A DNA stretch of 34,028 bases. It comes from Zwartia sp. GTDB taxonomy: Bacteria; Pseudomonadota; Gammaproteobacteria; Burkholderiales; Burkholderiaceae_B. A model generated the notes under the pieces. It searched no databases. It had not been told where the DNA came from and saw only the letters and a program-made list of their open reading frames with translations. Within the stretch, counting starts at the first letter, position 1; each line of letters begins with the position of its first letter. Positions 1 through 7,873 of this stretch are shown here, one piece after another. A program made the position numbers and the translations under genes. The DNA lies in assembly GCA_030653405.1 (NCBI GenBank), contig JAURZO010000021.1, forward strand, positions 1 to 34,028. Direction: 5' to 3'.

Positions 1-70
1 CAGGGGTATGAATACTCGATTGAGCATCGGTCATCGGTTGTGTATCAATACTTGGTTGTGTAGGGCCCAT
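1..70 (-). CDS. Start of an unidentified gene downstream of queE (partial)
   Basis: An ATG at 70-68 on the minus strand overlaps the queE stop codon in a TGATG junction, and the frame stays open for 23 codons to the window edge. The visible N-terminus is polar and rich in Gln, Thr and Ser, with no recognisable motif. The overlapping stop/start suggests translational coupling with queE. A queuosine-pathway gene such as queC or queD would fit the position, but nothing in the visible residues shows this. A second in-frame ATG 12 codons in could be the true start. Confidence 0.35.
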   Translation of the reverse strand, partial: MGPTQPSIDTQPMTDAQSSIHTP

Positions 71-702
71 CAACGTATCTCTAATACTTTATGTGTCTGT
101 ACGGACAGTCGCCATTGAGGGTTATCCTGGCAATAAGCAATCGCTGCTCGGGTGTTAGCCAGCCTGTCTGGTCCGTCCATCGGCTGCAACAAGTAATGCT
201 CGAAATGACTCGCACCCAAATGATCAGGCATGAGTGTCGGCTGGGGAAATACCAGTTTGAGCTCATGGCCCTCGCGCTGTACCCAGTCTGCGCCGGCTTT
301 CGGACTCACACAGATCCAGTCGATGCCGTGCGGAGCCGTGAGCGTCCCATTGGTCTCCACGGCAATCTCGAAGCCTTTGGCGTGCAACGCGTCGATCAGT
401 GCCTGATCGATCTGTAGGAGGGGCTCTCCACCTGTCAGCACGACATATTGATGCGTGCGTCCGGCAGGCCAGAGCGCAGCGATCGCCTCGGCGAGTGCCT
501 CTGCCTGTTGAAACTTACCGCCGAGCGTGCCATCGGTTCCAACAAAATCTGTATCGCAAAACTGGCAAATTGCACTGGAACGGTCTTCTTCGCGACCCGA
601 CCACAGATTGCAGCCGGCAAAACGACAAAACACGGCTGGGCGTCCGGCTCGTAGCCCTTCGCCTTGCAGTGTGTAGAAAATTTCTTTGACGCTATATGTC
701 AT
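70..702 (-). CDS. queE: 7-carboxy-7-deazaguanine synthase QueE
   Basis: Radical SAM enzyme that contracts 6-carboxytetrahydropterin to 7-carboxy-7-deazaguanine, an early cytosolic step in preQ0/queuosine synthesis. The 210-residue protein opens with the family signature FYTLQGEG (residues 9-16). The three iron-sulfur cysteines are C31, C46 and C49, in a widened CX14CX2C pattern rather than the classical CX3CX2C of radical SAM enzymes; this insertion is typical of one QueE subtype. The SAM-binding LTGGEPLLQ follows at about residue 89, and ETNGT and the SPK motif come later. The start ATG at 702 has no clear Shine-Dalgarno but matches family N-termini. It overlaps the next gene downstream, so it is probably first in an operon leaving the window. 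Confidence 0.93.
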   Translation of the reverse strand: MTYSVKEIFYTLQGEGLRAGRPAVFCRFAGCNLWSGREEDRSSAICQFCDTDFVGTDGTLGGKFQQAEALAEAIAALWPAGRTHQYVVLTGGEPLLQIDQALIDALHAKGFEIAVETNGTLTAPHGIDWICVSPKAGADWVQREGHELKLVFPQPTLMPDHLGASHFEHYLLQPMDGPDRLANTRAAIAYCQDNPQWRLSVQTHKVLEIR

Positions 703-851
703 GGAGGCCAGTGCGCAGATTTATTCAACTTTCGGCATTGTAAACGGAGCCAAGGACGGAGCTCAGAAGGGGGCGAAATTTTCAAGTAAGCTCGCAGGCA
801 GTGCGTTTGACTTGGCGTTTCAGGTCAGTTTGGTCGTAGTGAGGGGCGATT

Positions 852-1856
852 GTGGGTTTATTTGAACGATTTTTGACGGTATGGGTGGGGCTTGGCATTT
901 TGGCGGGTGTCGGACTCGGGCTCGTCATCCCTGAGTTTTTTACCTTGATTGCCAAACTGGAGCTGGCGCACGTTAATTTAGTAGTCGCGGTGCTCATCTG
1001 GATCATGATTTATCCAATGATGATTCAGATTGACTGGTCCGCCATCAAAAATGTGAGAAATCGACCGCGGGGCCTCATCTTGACCCTTGTGGTGAACTGG
1101 TTGATCAAACCGTTCACGATGGCCGCACTTGGCATTTTATTTTTTGAATACATTTTCGCGCCGTGGGTGGATCCCCAGACTGCGAATCAGTATATTGCTG
1201 GCATGATTTTGCTGGGTGTCGCGCCGTGCACGGCCATGGTGTTTGTGTGGAGCCAACTGGTTAAGGGCGATCCGAGCTACACACTGGTTCAGGTGTCCGT
1301 CAATGACATCGTGATGGTGTTTGCCTTTGCACCGATCGCGGCTTTTCTGCTGGGGGTCACCACACTCACCGTTCCTTGGGAAACCTTATTGTTGTCGACG
1401 TTGTTATACGTCGTGTTGCCTCTTGTCGCAGGTGTGATGACCCGCGAGTTGTTGTTGCGACGCTCCGCACAGGCGGTGGGTGCCTTTGTGGCGGTGCTCA
1501 AGCCTTGGTCGATCGTCGGCCTGATTGCGACTGTGTTGTTGTTATTTGGTTTTCAGGCGCGTACGATCGTCGCGCAGCCTCTGGTGATCGGCATGATCGC
1601 GATCCCCTTGATCTTGCAAACCTACGGGATTTTTGCGATTGGTTGGCTCGGCGCACGCTGGCTCAAGCTGCCTCGTGAAATCGCTGGACCCGCTTGTCTG
1701 ATCGGGACCTCTAACTTTTTTGAACTGGCGGTGGCGGTCGCGATTTCATTGTTTGGACTGAATTCGGGAGCGGCGCTGGCCACGGTAGTGGGCGTGCTCG
1801 TCGAGGTGCCTGTCATGTTATCGCTAGTATGGTTGATTAATCGCAACCAGCCTTGA
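852..1856 (+). CDS. acr3: Acr3-type arsenite efflux permease
   Basis: Inner-membrane carrier that exports arsenite, driven by the membrane potential. The 334-residue protein is almost entirely hydrophobic, with about ten membrane segments. The most diagnostic segment is GVAPCTAMVFVWSQL, where C126 matches the conserved cysteine needed for transport, followed by VQVSVNDIVMV; a second conserved stretch near residue 320 carries VEVPVML with the conserved glutamate. The start is GTG at 852, with GAGGGG five bases upstream. It stands alone: no arsR, arsC or arsH adjoins it, although an ArsJ/GAPDH pair lies 3.5 kb away on the other strand. The related bile-acid:sodium symporter fold was considered, but the Acr3 signatures are specific. 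Confidence 0.93.
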   Translation: MGLFERFLTVWVGLGILAGVGLGLVIPEFFTLIAKLELAHVNLVVAVLIWIMIYPMMIQIDWSAIKNVRNRPRGLILTLVVNWLIKPFTMAALGILFFEYIFAPWVDPQTANQYIAGMILLGVAPCTAMVFVWSQLVKGDPSYTLVQVSVNDIVMVFAFAPIAAFLLGVTTLTVPWETLLLSTLLYVVLPLVAGVMTRELLLRRSAQAVGAFVAVLKPWSIVGLIATVLLLFGFQARTIVAQPLVIGMIAIPLILQTYGIFAIGWLGARWLKLPREIAGPACLIGTSNFFELAVAVAISLFGLNSGAALATVVGVLVEVPVMLSLVWLINRNQP

Positions 1857-1863
1857 TGGGTCC

Positions 1864-1930
1864 GCGCTAAAAGCGCTAAAAACGGCAAAGACTGCAAAGA
1901 CTTCTATGATGTCCAAGACCCCCAAGACCC
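1864..1930. repeat. Three successive 9-bp tandem duplications
   Basis: In the 75 bp between the acr3 stop and the ppk2 stop there are three back-to-back duplications with the same 9-bp period. GCGCTAAAA occurs twice at 1864-1881, GCAAAGACT-like units are offset by 9 at 1886-1902, and CCAAGACCC occurs twice at 1913-1930. The last two share AAGAC. No terminator-like hairpin is seen. Origin by slippage is likely; a function is not evident. Confidence 0.6.
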
Positions 1931-1931
1931 A

Positions 1932-2636
1932 CTAAGGATGGAGCATTGAGGTGTCTTTGCCCACATATTCGGTTTTGGATAAAAAATCCGTGATCAGATT
2001 AAGACGCGCTTTCTTTTTCTGATCAGCCTCGATCACCGTCCACGCCGCGCCAGGATGGTTTGTTTCCGAAAGCATGATCTGATGCGCCTCGGTATAGGCA
2101 TCCCAGTTTTTGATGGCGACTTGGTCAATGGGGCTGATTTTCCATTGTTTCAGAGGGTCTTTACGACGGTCATCCAGACGCTTGGCCTGTTCTTTTTTGC
2201 TGATGTTCAGGTAGTACTTGTGTAGCTCAATACCAGAGCCTATCAGCATCGACTCAAAAGGAATCACTGTTCGCATGAACTCCTGATACTCGGGTTTGGT
2301 GCAAAATCCCATCACTTTTTCCACGCCGGCGCGGTTGTACCAGCTGCGGTTAAAAATGACGAATTCGCCCTTGGTTGGGAGATGCGGAACATAACGCTGA
2401 AAATACCATTCGCCCAGTTGACTGTCGGTGGGTTTGCCCAGCGCCACGATGCGCGTTTCGCGAGGGCTCAGGTGCTCGGTGATCACCTTGATGACGCCAT
2501 CTTTGCCGGCAGCATCCCGGCCTTCGAGGATCAGGAGTATTTTTTTATTGGTTTTAATCAGATGACTCTGGAGCTTGACGAGCTCGACCTGCAGGTTATG
2601 CAAGGTGCGTTCGTAGGCTTTATTAGATAGAGCCAT
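1932..2636 (-). CDS. ppk2: Polyphosphate kinase 2 (PPK2) family protein
   Basis: Cytosolic kinase that transfers phosphate between polyphosphate and nucleotides, usually making GTP or ATP from the diphosphate. The 234-residue single-domain protein has the Walker A motif EGRDAAGKDG at residues 38-47 and the Walker B/lid region FNRSWYNRAGVEKVMGF at 94-110, with the arginine-rich lid RLDDRRKDPLKQWK further on. Size and single domain suit class I PPK2. AAGGAG lies seven bases before the ATG, a strong ribosome binding site. It is 31 bp downstream of the EamA-type transporter on the same strand, so the two may be cotranscribed. Nucleotide preference cannot be read from the sequence. Confidence 0.93.
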   Translation of the reverse strand: MALSNKAYERTLHNLQVELVKLQSHLIKTNKKILLILEGRDAAGKDGVIKVITEHLSPRETRIVALGKPTDSQLGEWYFQRYVPHLPTKGEFVIFNRSWYNRAGVEKVMGFCTKPEYQEFMRTVIPFESMLIGSGIELHKYYLNISKKEQAKRLDDRRKDPLKQWKISPIDQVAIKNWDAYTEAHQIMLSETNHPGAAWTVIEADQKKKARLNLITDFLSKTEYVGKDTSMLHP

Positions 2637-2667
2637 GACGTCTCTCCTTTGAGTTCAAGCATTCACT

Positions 2668-3549
2668 TCAGGTGGGTGCAGGAGTGGGCTTAGGCTTAGA
2701 TAGATTCGCCAGCGCTAAACCAGAAAAAATCAACAGCACACCAACGATTGTACGCGCAGTCATGTGCTCATCCATCAGTGTCCATCCCCAAAAAAGCCCA
2801 ACCACCGGAACAAGGTAAGACACCGTCATGGCGCGCGCCGGTCCAATGTGCTGGATCAAGCGGTAATAGAGAACATAGGCAATCGCTGAGCAGACGACAG
2901 CGAGTATCAGCGCGGCATACCACGCGGTTGCGCTGATTGCGGTGTCGGGCCACCAGTACCACGCGAGCGGGAGCAGCAAAATTCCGCTAGTCAGAGAGGA
3001 GCCCGTCGCGTTCACAAAGGGGTTGAAAGAAGACAGGTATTTTTTTGCATAACACGCCGACAAGGCATAGCAAATCGGGCCGCAGACCGCCGCAGTCAAC
3101 GCCAGTGTGGAGTCGCTGAGCGCCAGTTCGAAGCGTTCCCACACCAGAAAAACGATACCGATCAGCCCGATCAACAGACCAATCGCTCCGGTCAAGGTCA
3201 GGCGGATGCCCAGCCATAGCCAGGCGACCAACGCACCCCAGAGCGGAGTCACGGCATTAATGACCGAAATTGTTCCTGAGGGAATGTGCAGTGCCGCATA
3301 GGCGGACAGTAAATAGGGTAGGCTCGAATCGAGAAGTCCGAGGGGTACAAAGCTTTTCCAGTGGAGGATGAGCGTGGATACCTGACGTCTGAATGCTAAT
3401 AAGATGAATAGGACCAGACCTGCCACAAAGGTTCTTAAAAAGATCAGTGGAGCGGGTCCAAAATCTGCGACGCCGATCTGAATCAGTAAAAAGGAACTGC
3501 CCCAGAAAAAGGACAAGAGCAGGAGTTCGATAATGCTGTGAAGACGCAT
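2668..3549 (-). CDS. EamA/DMT-family inner-membrane transporter
   Basis: Probable metabolite exporter of the drug/metabolite transporter superfamily. The 293 residues form about ten hydrophobic segments arranged as two EamA repeats. The N-terminal repeat begins with LLLSFFWGSSFLLIQIGV and the second starts near residue 150. The C-terminal repeat carries the typical SYLVPVVGLFWGW and GVLLIFSGLALAN stretches. The short tail is Pro/Thr-rich. The substrate is unknown; family members export amino acids, nucleosides or other small molecules. It lies just upstream of ppk2 on the same strand. No good ribosome binding site precedes the ATG at 3549. The 265 bp between this gene and the divergent glycosyltransferase hold nothing I can assign. 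Confidence 0.88.
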   Translation of the reverse strand: MRLHSIIELLLLSFFWGSSFLLIQIGVADFGPAPLIFLRTFVAGLVLFILLAFRRQVSTLILHWKSFVPLGLLDSSLPYLLSAYAALHIPSGTISVINAVTPLWGALVAWLWLGIRLTLTGAIGLLIGLIGIVFLVWERFELALSDSTLALTAAVCGPICYALSACYAKKYLSSFNPFVNATGSSLTSGILLLPLAWYWWPDTAISATAWYAALILAVVCSAIAYVLYYRLIQHIGPARAMTVSYLVPVVGLFWGWTLMDEHMTARTIVGVLLIFSGLALANLSKPKPTPAPT

Positions 3550-3814
3550 GGGACGCAGTGGATATTAGAGATGTCAGGCGACGGGTGCGCATGGGTGCTG
3601 AGTCAAGCCGGACTTCTGCATAGTATCCCGACTGAAGGCTTCCAAATGTCTGAGCCCTTGTTCCCTCTAAGCAAGTCAAGCACCGCCCTGGGGTCGTCAC
3701 CAGAGCGTTGGCAGCGCGAATCGGCGGCTCCGCTTAAAATGAATTCAATCTTACCCGTGCGGCACGTGTGCAAGTGCGCGTGTGGTTTCATCAAACCTGC
3801 TTTTGACTCAGGCT

Positions 3815-5419
3815 ATGACATACCGAAATCTCTTATGGTTTATTTTTGCCACGGCCGCCGTGCGTCTGTTGTTGTTGGGCTTTTCGCCCTTGATGGATAC
3901 GACCGAGGCGCGCTATGGCGAGATCTCCCGCCTCATGGTCGAACTGAACGATTGGGTCACCCCTTGGTTTACGTACGATGTGCCCTTCTGGGGAAAACCA
4001 CCTCTTGCCTTCTGGATCACTGCGCTGAGCTTTAAGGTGTTTGGACTCAACGAGTTCGCGGCACGCTTGCCGCATTGGCTCGCCGGGATGTTGGTGTTGT
4101 GGATTATTTGGGGCATGAGACCGCGCAGCGGCAACACGGGTGCGACCTATGCGATCGCCTTGCTGCTGGGTTCCGTGATGTTCTTTTTGGCCGCTGGTAT
4201 GGTCATGATGGATATGGCGTTGGTAGTGGGCACGACCTTGGCGATGCGCGGTTTTTGGAACGGTCTGCATGACGATCCGCAACGGCGCGGCTCTGAGCGT
4301 TGGCTGCTTTTTATTGGCCTGGGGATTGGATTGTTGGCCAAAGGTCCGGTCGGCGTGGTTCTGACTGGCTTGCCTTGCGGGTTGTGGGCATTGACCTCCG
4401 GCAATCTGAGGGTGATTTGGCGTGATTTGCCCTGGGTCAGGGGTCTGTTGCTGACAGCGGCGATTGCGCTGCCTTGGTATGTCATCGCTGAGCTGCGTAC
4501 GCCGGGATTTATTGATTACTTTATCGTTGGCGAGCATTTTCACCGTTTTGTGACGCCGGGCTGGAAGGGCGATCTGTACGGTACGGCTCACGACTATCCT
4601 TACGGCACAATCTGGCTCTTTATGATGGCCGATGTCTTGCCTTGGACGATTCTCTTTCCGATCATAGCCTGGCAGACTCGAGGCGCCCGACTTGGTGCCG
4701 CAGCAGCGGATGCTGCCCCTGTTTCCACCAATATTTCCAACACTGCCTCCACCACTACCTCCGCCACTGCCTCCACCGCGTTCTCCAGCGGTTCTTCTGT
4801 CAGCGCGCAAGGTGTCAACGCATTGTCAGAGTCAGGTGTGCAGACAGCGACACCCGCCGCGTGGCGCAACTATTTACTCCTCTGGGCCTTTATGCCGGCG
4901 GTCTTTTTTACGATGGCGGGTAACATCATCTGGCCATATGTGATGCCAGGCTTGCCGGCGCTGGCATTGTTGGTCGGCGGATGGCTCACCACCCGTGGCA
5001 ATCAACAGCTTGTCAGACTCAACTTGGCCGTGGGCTTGTCCATCACAATGGTATTGGCGATTGGTTTCAATATCAGTATGCCTTTTACGGGACGGAGTGA
5101 CGACCTGGCCGCCAAGACACTGATTCAGGCATACGAAGGCCATCGCGAGGGCGGCGAGCCGCTGATTTACCTGGGCCACCGACCGTTCTCAGCGGCTTTT
5201 TACAGCCGTGGCAAGGCTCAGATTCAAAAGACGCCTGCGGAATTGGAAAGGCGGTTGCAGGGTAGCGCAGCGTACGTGGCGATCCGGACGTCAGACTTGG
5301 CGTATATGCCGGCCACCCTGATGACGGGTCTGGAGCCGCTCGGGGTACACGGTTATTTCACCTTGTTTCGGAAGCAGAACGCTGCAGCGGCAGCGCCAAC
5401 GTCACCAACCAGCAAATAA
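3815..5419 (+). CDS. ArnT-like membrane glycosyltransferase (PMT/GT83 family)
   Basis: Integral-membrane sugar transferase that would use a polyprenyl-phosphate-linked sugar and act on the periplasmic face, as ArnT does when adding aminoarabinose to lipid A. The 534-residue protein has many membrane segments. It shows the family's first-loop motif DTTEARYGEISRLM, with the acidic residues implicated in catalysis, followed by WGKPPLAFWITA. A Thr/Ser/Ala-rich loop of about 45 residues, near residues 300-345, contains a 12-bp coding tandem repeat and is unusual. The ATG at 3815 gives a normal N-terminus; a GTG at 3782 would add 11 residues. Its 3' end overlaps that of arsJ by 62 bp in convergent orientation. 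The true acceptor is unknown; no arn operon is present. Confidence 0.85.
   Translation: MTYRNLLWFIFATAAVRLLLLGFSPLMDTTEARYGEISRLMVELNDWVTPWFTYDVPFWGKPPLAFWITALSFKVFGLNEFAARLPHWLAGMLVLWIIWGMRPRSGNTGATYAIALLLGSVMFFLAAGMVMMDMALVVGTTLAMRGFWNGLHDDPQRRGSERWLLFIGLGIGLLAKGPVGVVLTGLPCGLWALTSGNLRVIWRDLPWVRGLLLTAAIALPWYVIAELRTPGFIDYFIVGEHFHRFVTPGWKGDLYGTAHDYPYGTIWLFMMADVLPWTILFPIIAWQTRGARLGAAAADAAPVSTNISNTASTTTSATASTAFSSGSSVSAQGVNALSESGVQTATPAAWRNYLLLWAFMPAVFFTMAGNIIWPYVMPGLPALALLVGGWLTTRGNQQLVRLNLAVGLSITMVLAIGFNISMPFTGRSDDLAAKTLIQAYEGHREGGEPLIYLGHRPFSAAFYSRGKAQIQKTPAELERRLQGSAAYVAIRTSDLAYMPATLMTGLEPLGVHGYFTLFRKQNAAAAAPTSPTSK
4742..4777 (+). repeat. 12-bp coding tandem repeat (three units)
   Basis: Three adjacent 12-bp units of the form ACT(G/A)CCTCC(A/G)CC lie within the glycosyltransferase gene. 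Because 12 is a multiple of three, the units encode TAST, TTSA and TAST in frame, inside a low-complexity loop between membrane segments. Copy number could vary without a frameshift. Confidence 0.8.
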
Positions 5420-6668
5420 TCAGCATGAGGGCGGACCCAGCTAGTGCATAGAGCAGGCCGCCCCACTGATAGAGCAGACCAGAAAAAAGCGTACCAATAA
5501 AACGTCCCAGAGCATTGGCGGCGTAATAAAAGCCCACGTCTTCGGCGGCTTTTTCAGAGCCAGCATAGGCCAGCACCAGATAAGAGTGCACGGAGGAGTT
5601 TACGGCAAACGCCACGCCGAAAATGCTCAAACCGATGACCACAACCCACTCCAGGTGACTGACTTGTTGCCAGACCAAGACGCACATGACGACTGGCACA
5701 CAGGCCAATATAGCGGACCAGTGCCGGGCAGCCGGAACTTCGGTGCTCAGGCCATCCTCACTGCGTCGCACGACCGCCGGGGCCAATGCTTGTACGAACC
5801 CATAGCCAATCGTCCATGCTGCAAGAAAGCCACCCACCATCGTGAAAGTCCAGCCCGAGGCATACAAAAAGACGGGCACACCGACGACAAACCAGACGTC
5901 TCGCGCGCCAAAAAGGGCAACGCGTGCGGCAGCCAGCAGATTGATCCCTTTGTTTTTTGCAAAGAGTTCTTTGGCGGACTTGGACGCTTTGCTTTTGCCC
6001 ATCATTGTGGGTAAGGATGAAAGCACGCCCACCAAGATCACGGCCAGCAGACACGCCATCGCCCAGAGCGAGCCTCGAAAGCCGAGTTGATCCAGCAACA
6101 GGCCGCCGAGAAAGAAGCCAACACCTTTCATCGCGTTTTTGCTGCCGGTGAACCAGGCTACCCATTTGAAAAGCTGGCCAGAAGCCTGTCCTGCGGTGAT
6201 TTTGATGGCTGATTTGCTGGCTGTTTTGGTCAGATCCTTTGCGACCCCGCAGACGCCTTGTGCCAAGACGACCCAGGCAACAGACATTGCAGCCGTCCAG
6301 TCCGGTGACAGCGCAGAGAGTAGTAAAAAGCCCAGGATTTGTGTCATGAGCCCAACGATCAGCATGCGTGTGATGCCATAGCGCGTGGCGAGCCAGCCAC
6401 CGACTAAGTTTGCGACCACACCGGCAGCCTCGTACAGCAGAAACAGAAAGGCGAGGGTAAAAGGGGAATAGCCGAGTCGGTAAAAATGCAGCAGCACGAG
6501 CATACGCAGGGCGCCATCGGTGAGCGTAAAGCCCCAGTAAGCGGACGTGACGATCGCATAGTTGCGCGCCGCCTGCCGGCCTGCCTCTGGGGTTGCTGCT
6601 TGGGGCGTTGTGTGAGGGCCTTTTTGAACGTGATCAGGCTTGGGCTGACTAGACTTTGGTGTTGACAT
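5358..6668 (-). CDS. arsJ: ArsJ, organoarsenical (1-arseno-3-phosphoglycerate) efflux MFS transporter
   Basis: Major facilitator exporter that removes 1-arseno-3-phosphoglycerate, the unstable product made by its partner GAPDH from arsenate, and so gives arsenate resistance. The 436-residue protein has a polar N-terminal tail of about 35 residues. The ArsJ-typical NYAIVTSAYWGFTLTDGALR follows, then LVLLHFYRLGYSPF and the CGVAKDLTKTASKSAIK loop, with about twelve membrane segments in all. It starts 4 bp after the GAPDH stop on the same strand, the standard gapdh-arsJ operon, which is what settles the assignment. The last 62 bp overlap the convergent glycosyltransferase gene. Confidence 0.93.
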   Translation of the reverse strand: MSTPKSSQPKPDHVQKGPHTTPQAATPEAGRQAARNYAIVTSAYWGFTLTDGALRMLVLLHFYRLGYSPFTLAFLFLLYEAAGVVANLVGGWLATRYGITRMLIVGLMTQILGFLLLSALSPDWTAAMSVAWVVLAQGVCGVAKDLTKTASKSAIKITAGQASGQLFKWVAWFTGSKNAMKGVGFFLGGLLLDQLGFRGSLWAMACLLAVILVGVLSSLPTMMGKSKASKSAKELFAKNKGINLLAAARVALFGARDVWFVVGVPVFLYASGWTFTMVGGFLAAWTIGYGFVQALAPAVVRRSEDGLSTEVPAARHWSAILACVPVVMCVLVWQQVSHLEWVVVIGLSIFGVAFAVNSSVHSYLVLAYAGSEKAAEDVGFYYAANALGRFIGTLFSGLLYQWGGLLYALAGSALMLIICWLVTLALPLQRSASETR

Positions 6669-6672
6669 TGCT

Positions 6673-7716
6673 TTAGAGACCTTGCTTTTTCATATAGCAG
6701 GCGAGGTCGACCATGCGGCATGCATAGCCCATTTCGTTGTCATACCATGCGTAGACTTTGAGTAAGGTCCCATCGGTCACCATGGTTGAGTGTGCATCGA
6801 CGATCGAGCTGCGTGTGTCGCCGGCATAGTCCGCGCTGACGAGGGGGCGTGTTTCGTATCCCAGGATGCCGGCCAACTCGCCCGCAGCCGCCTCGGCGAA
6901 CAAGTCATTGACTTCTTCGACGGTCGTTTCGCGTTTGAGCTCGAATACGCAATCAGTCAGCGAGGCATTCAAGACCGGTGCCCGCACGGCATGCCCATTG
7001 AGCTTGCCCTTCAAGTCCGGATAGATCAACGTGATGGCGGTTGCGCTCCCGGTCGTCGTGGGTGCAAGGCTCTGCATGGCACTGCGAGCGCGGCGCAAAT
7101 CTTTGTGAGGTGCATCAACGACCAGATTAGTGTTGGTGGGGTCATGAATCGTGGTGATTTGACCGTGACGGATACCAATTTTTTCATGAATGACTTTGAC
7201 CACGGGCGCCAGGCAGTTGGTGGTGCATGAGGCGGCCGTGACAATGGTGTGCTGGCCTGGATCGTAGAGATGTTCATTGACACCCACCACGATATTGAGC
7301 ACGTGACCGACCTTGACGGGGGCGGCCACGATTACGCGTTTGGCCCCACGATCGAGGTGACCTTGAATTGTTTCAGGTGTGAGAAATTTCCCGGTGCACT
7401 CAAGCACCAACTCGACACCGAGCTCGCCCCAAGGAATGTCCGCAGGATTGGCATGCGAGGAAAATGAAACAACGTGCGGACCAATACGGATCGTGGCGTC
7501 ATCCTCGACCTCGATGCGTTCTTTCCAGCGACCTTGAACTGTATCAAAGGTCAACAGGTGAGCGGTTGCGGCAATGCCGCCTTTGATTTCGTTGACATGC
7601 ACGACATCAAGGCGATTCGCGCCGCGCGGGTCATCCTCTGGCCGATGTGCTGCGCCAAATGCCGAACGTAACGCCAGACGTCCGATCCGTCCCATGCCAT
7701 TGATGCCAACTTTCAT
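6673..7716 (-). CDS. ArsJ-associated glyceraldehyde-3-phosphate dehydrogenase
   Basis: Cytosolic NAD(P)-dependent GAPDH. In the presence of arsenate it forms 1-arseno-3-phosphoglycerate, which ArsJ exports. The 347 residues start with the Rossmann motif INGMGRIGR. The catalytic cysteine C164 sits in SCTTNCLAP and the general base H191 in TTIHDPTNT. The C-terminal WYDNEMGYACRMVDL is typical of the family. Insertions near residues 22-35 and after H191 (PHKDLRRAR) resemble the ars-type paralogue more than the glycolytic enzyme. GGGAG lies seven bases before the ATG. As the first gene of the gapdh-arsJ pair it probably has its own promoter in the 157 bp before the amidotransferase gene, where a perfect palindrome also lies. 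Confidence 0.92.
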   Translation of the reverse strand: MKVGINGMGRIGRLALRSAFGAAHRPEDDPRGANRLDVVHVNEIKGGIAATAHLLTFDTVQGRWKERIEVEDDATIRIGPHVVSFSSHANPADIPWGELGVELVLECTGKFLTPETIQGHLDRGAKRVIVAAPVKVGHVLNIVVGVNEHLYDPGQHTIVTAASCTTNCLAPVVKVIHEKIGIRHGQITTIHDPTNTNLVVDAPHKDLRRARSAMQSLAPTTTGSATAITLIYPDLKGKLNGHAVRAPVLNASLTDCVFELKRETTVEEVNDLFAEAAAGELAGILGYETRPLVSADYAGDTRSSIVDAHSTMVTDGTLLKVYAWYDNEMGYACRMVDLACYMKKQGL

Positions 7717-7787
7717 TGCTTACTCCCGTTCAATAATTCTGCTTTCATTCGTTAACTTCAGTTTATAAGCGCCCAACATTTCAAAAT

Positions 7788-7806
7788 CATGACAGAGGCT
7801 GTCATG
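7788..7806. promoter_or_regulatory. Inverted repeat in the gapdh / amidotransferase divergent region
   Basis: CATGACAG-AGG-CTGTCATG is a perfect inverted repeat with 8-bp arms and a 3-base centre. It lies 72 bp upstream of the GAPDH start and 68 bp upstream of the amidotransferase start. With no T-run beside it, an operator is more likely than a terminator. The cognate regulator is not in view. Confidence 0.4.
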
Positions 7807-7873
7807 GTGCGTGCGGTGCGTCACGCGTTATGATGCTGCCGCAGGTCGTCAAACGCTCAAGGGAGTTCCAGGA

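Noticed and set aside
852..1856. Bile acid:sodium symporter assignment for the arsenite carrier
   Set aside because: Shared fold, but the GVAPCTAMVFVW and VSVNDIVMV stretches are specific to Acr3.
1864..1930. Short CRISPR-like array
   Set aside because: Units are 9 bp with no spacers and differ from one block to the next.
3833..4810. Long antisense open frame (325 codons) opposite the glycosyltransferase
   Set aside because: The translation is rich in Arg, Gln and Gly with no family signal, and it mirrors the Thr/Ser/Ala repeat of the sense gene. It is a shadow of coding sequence.
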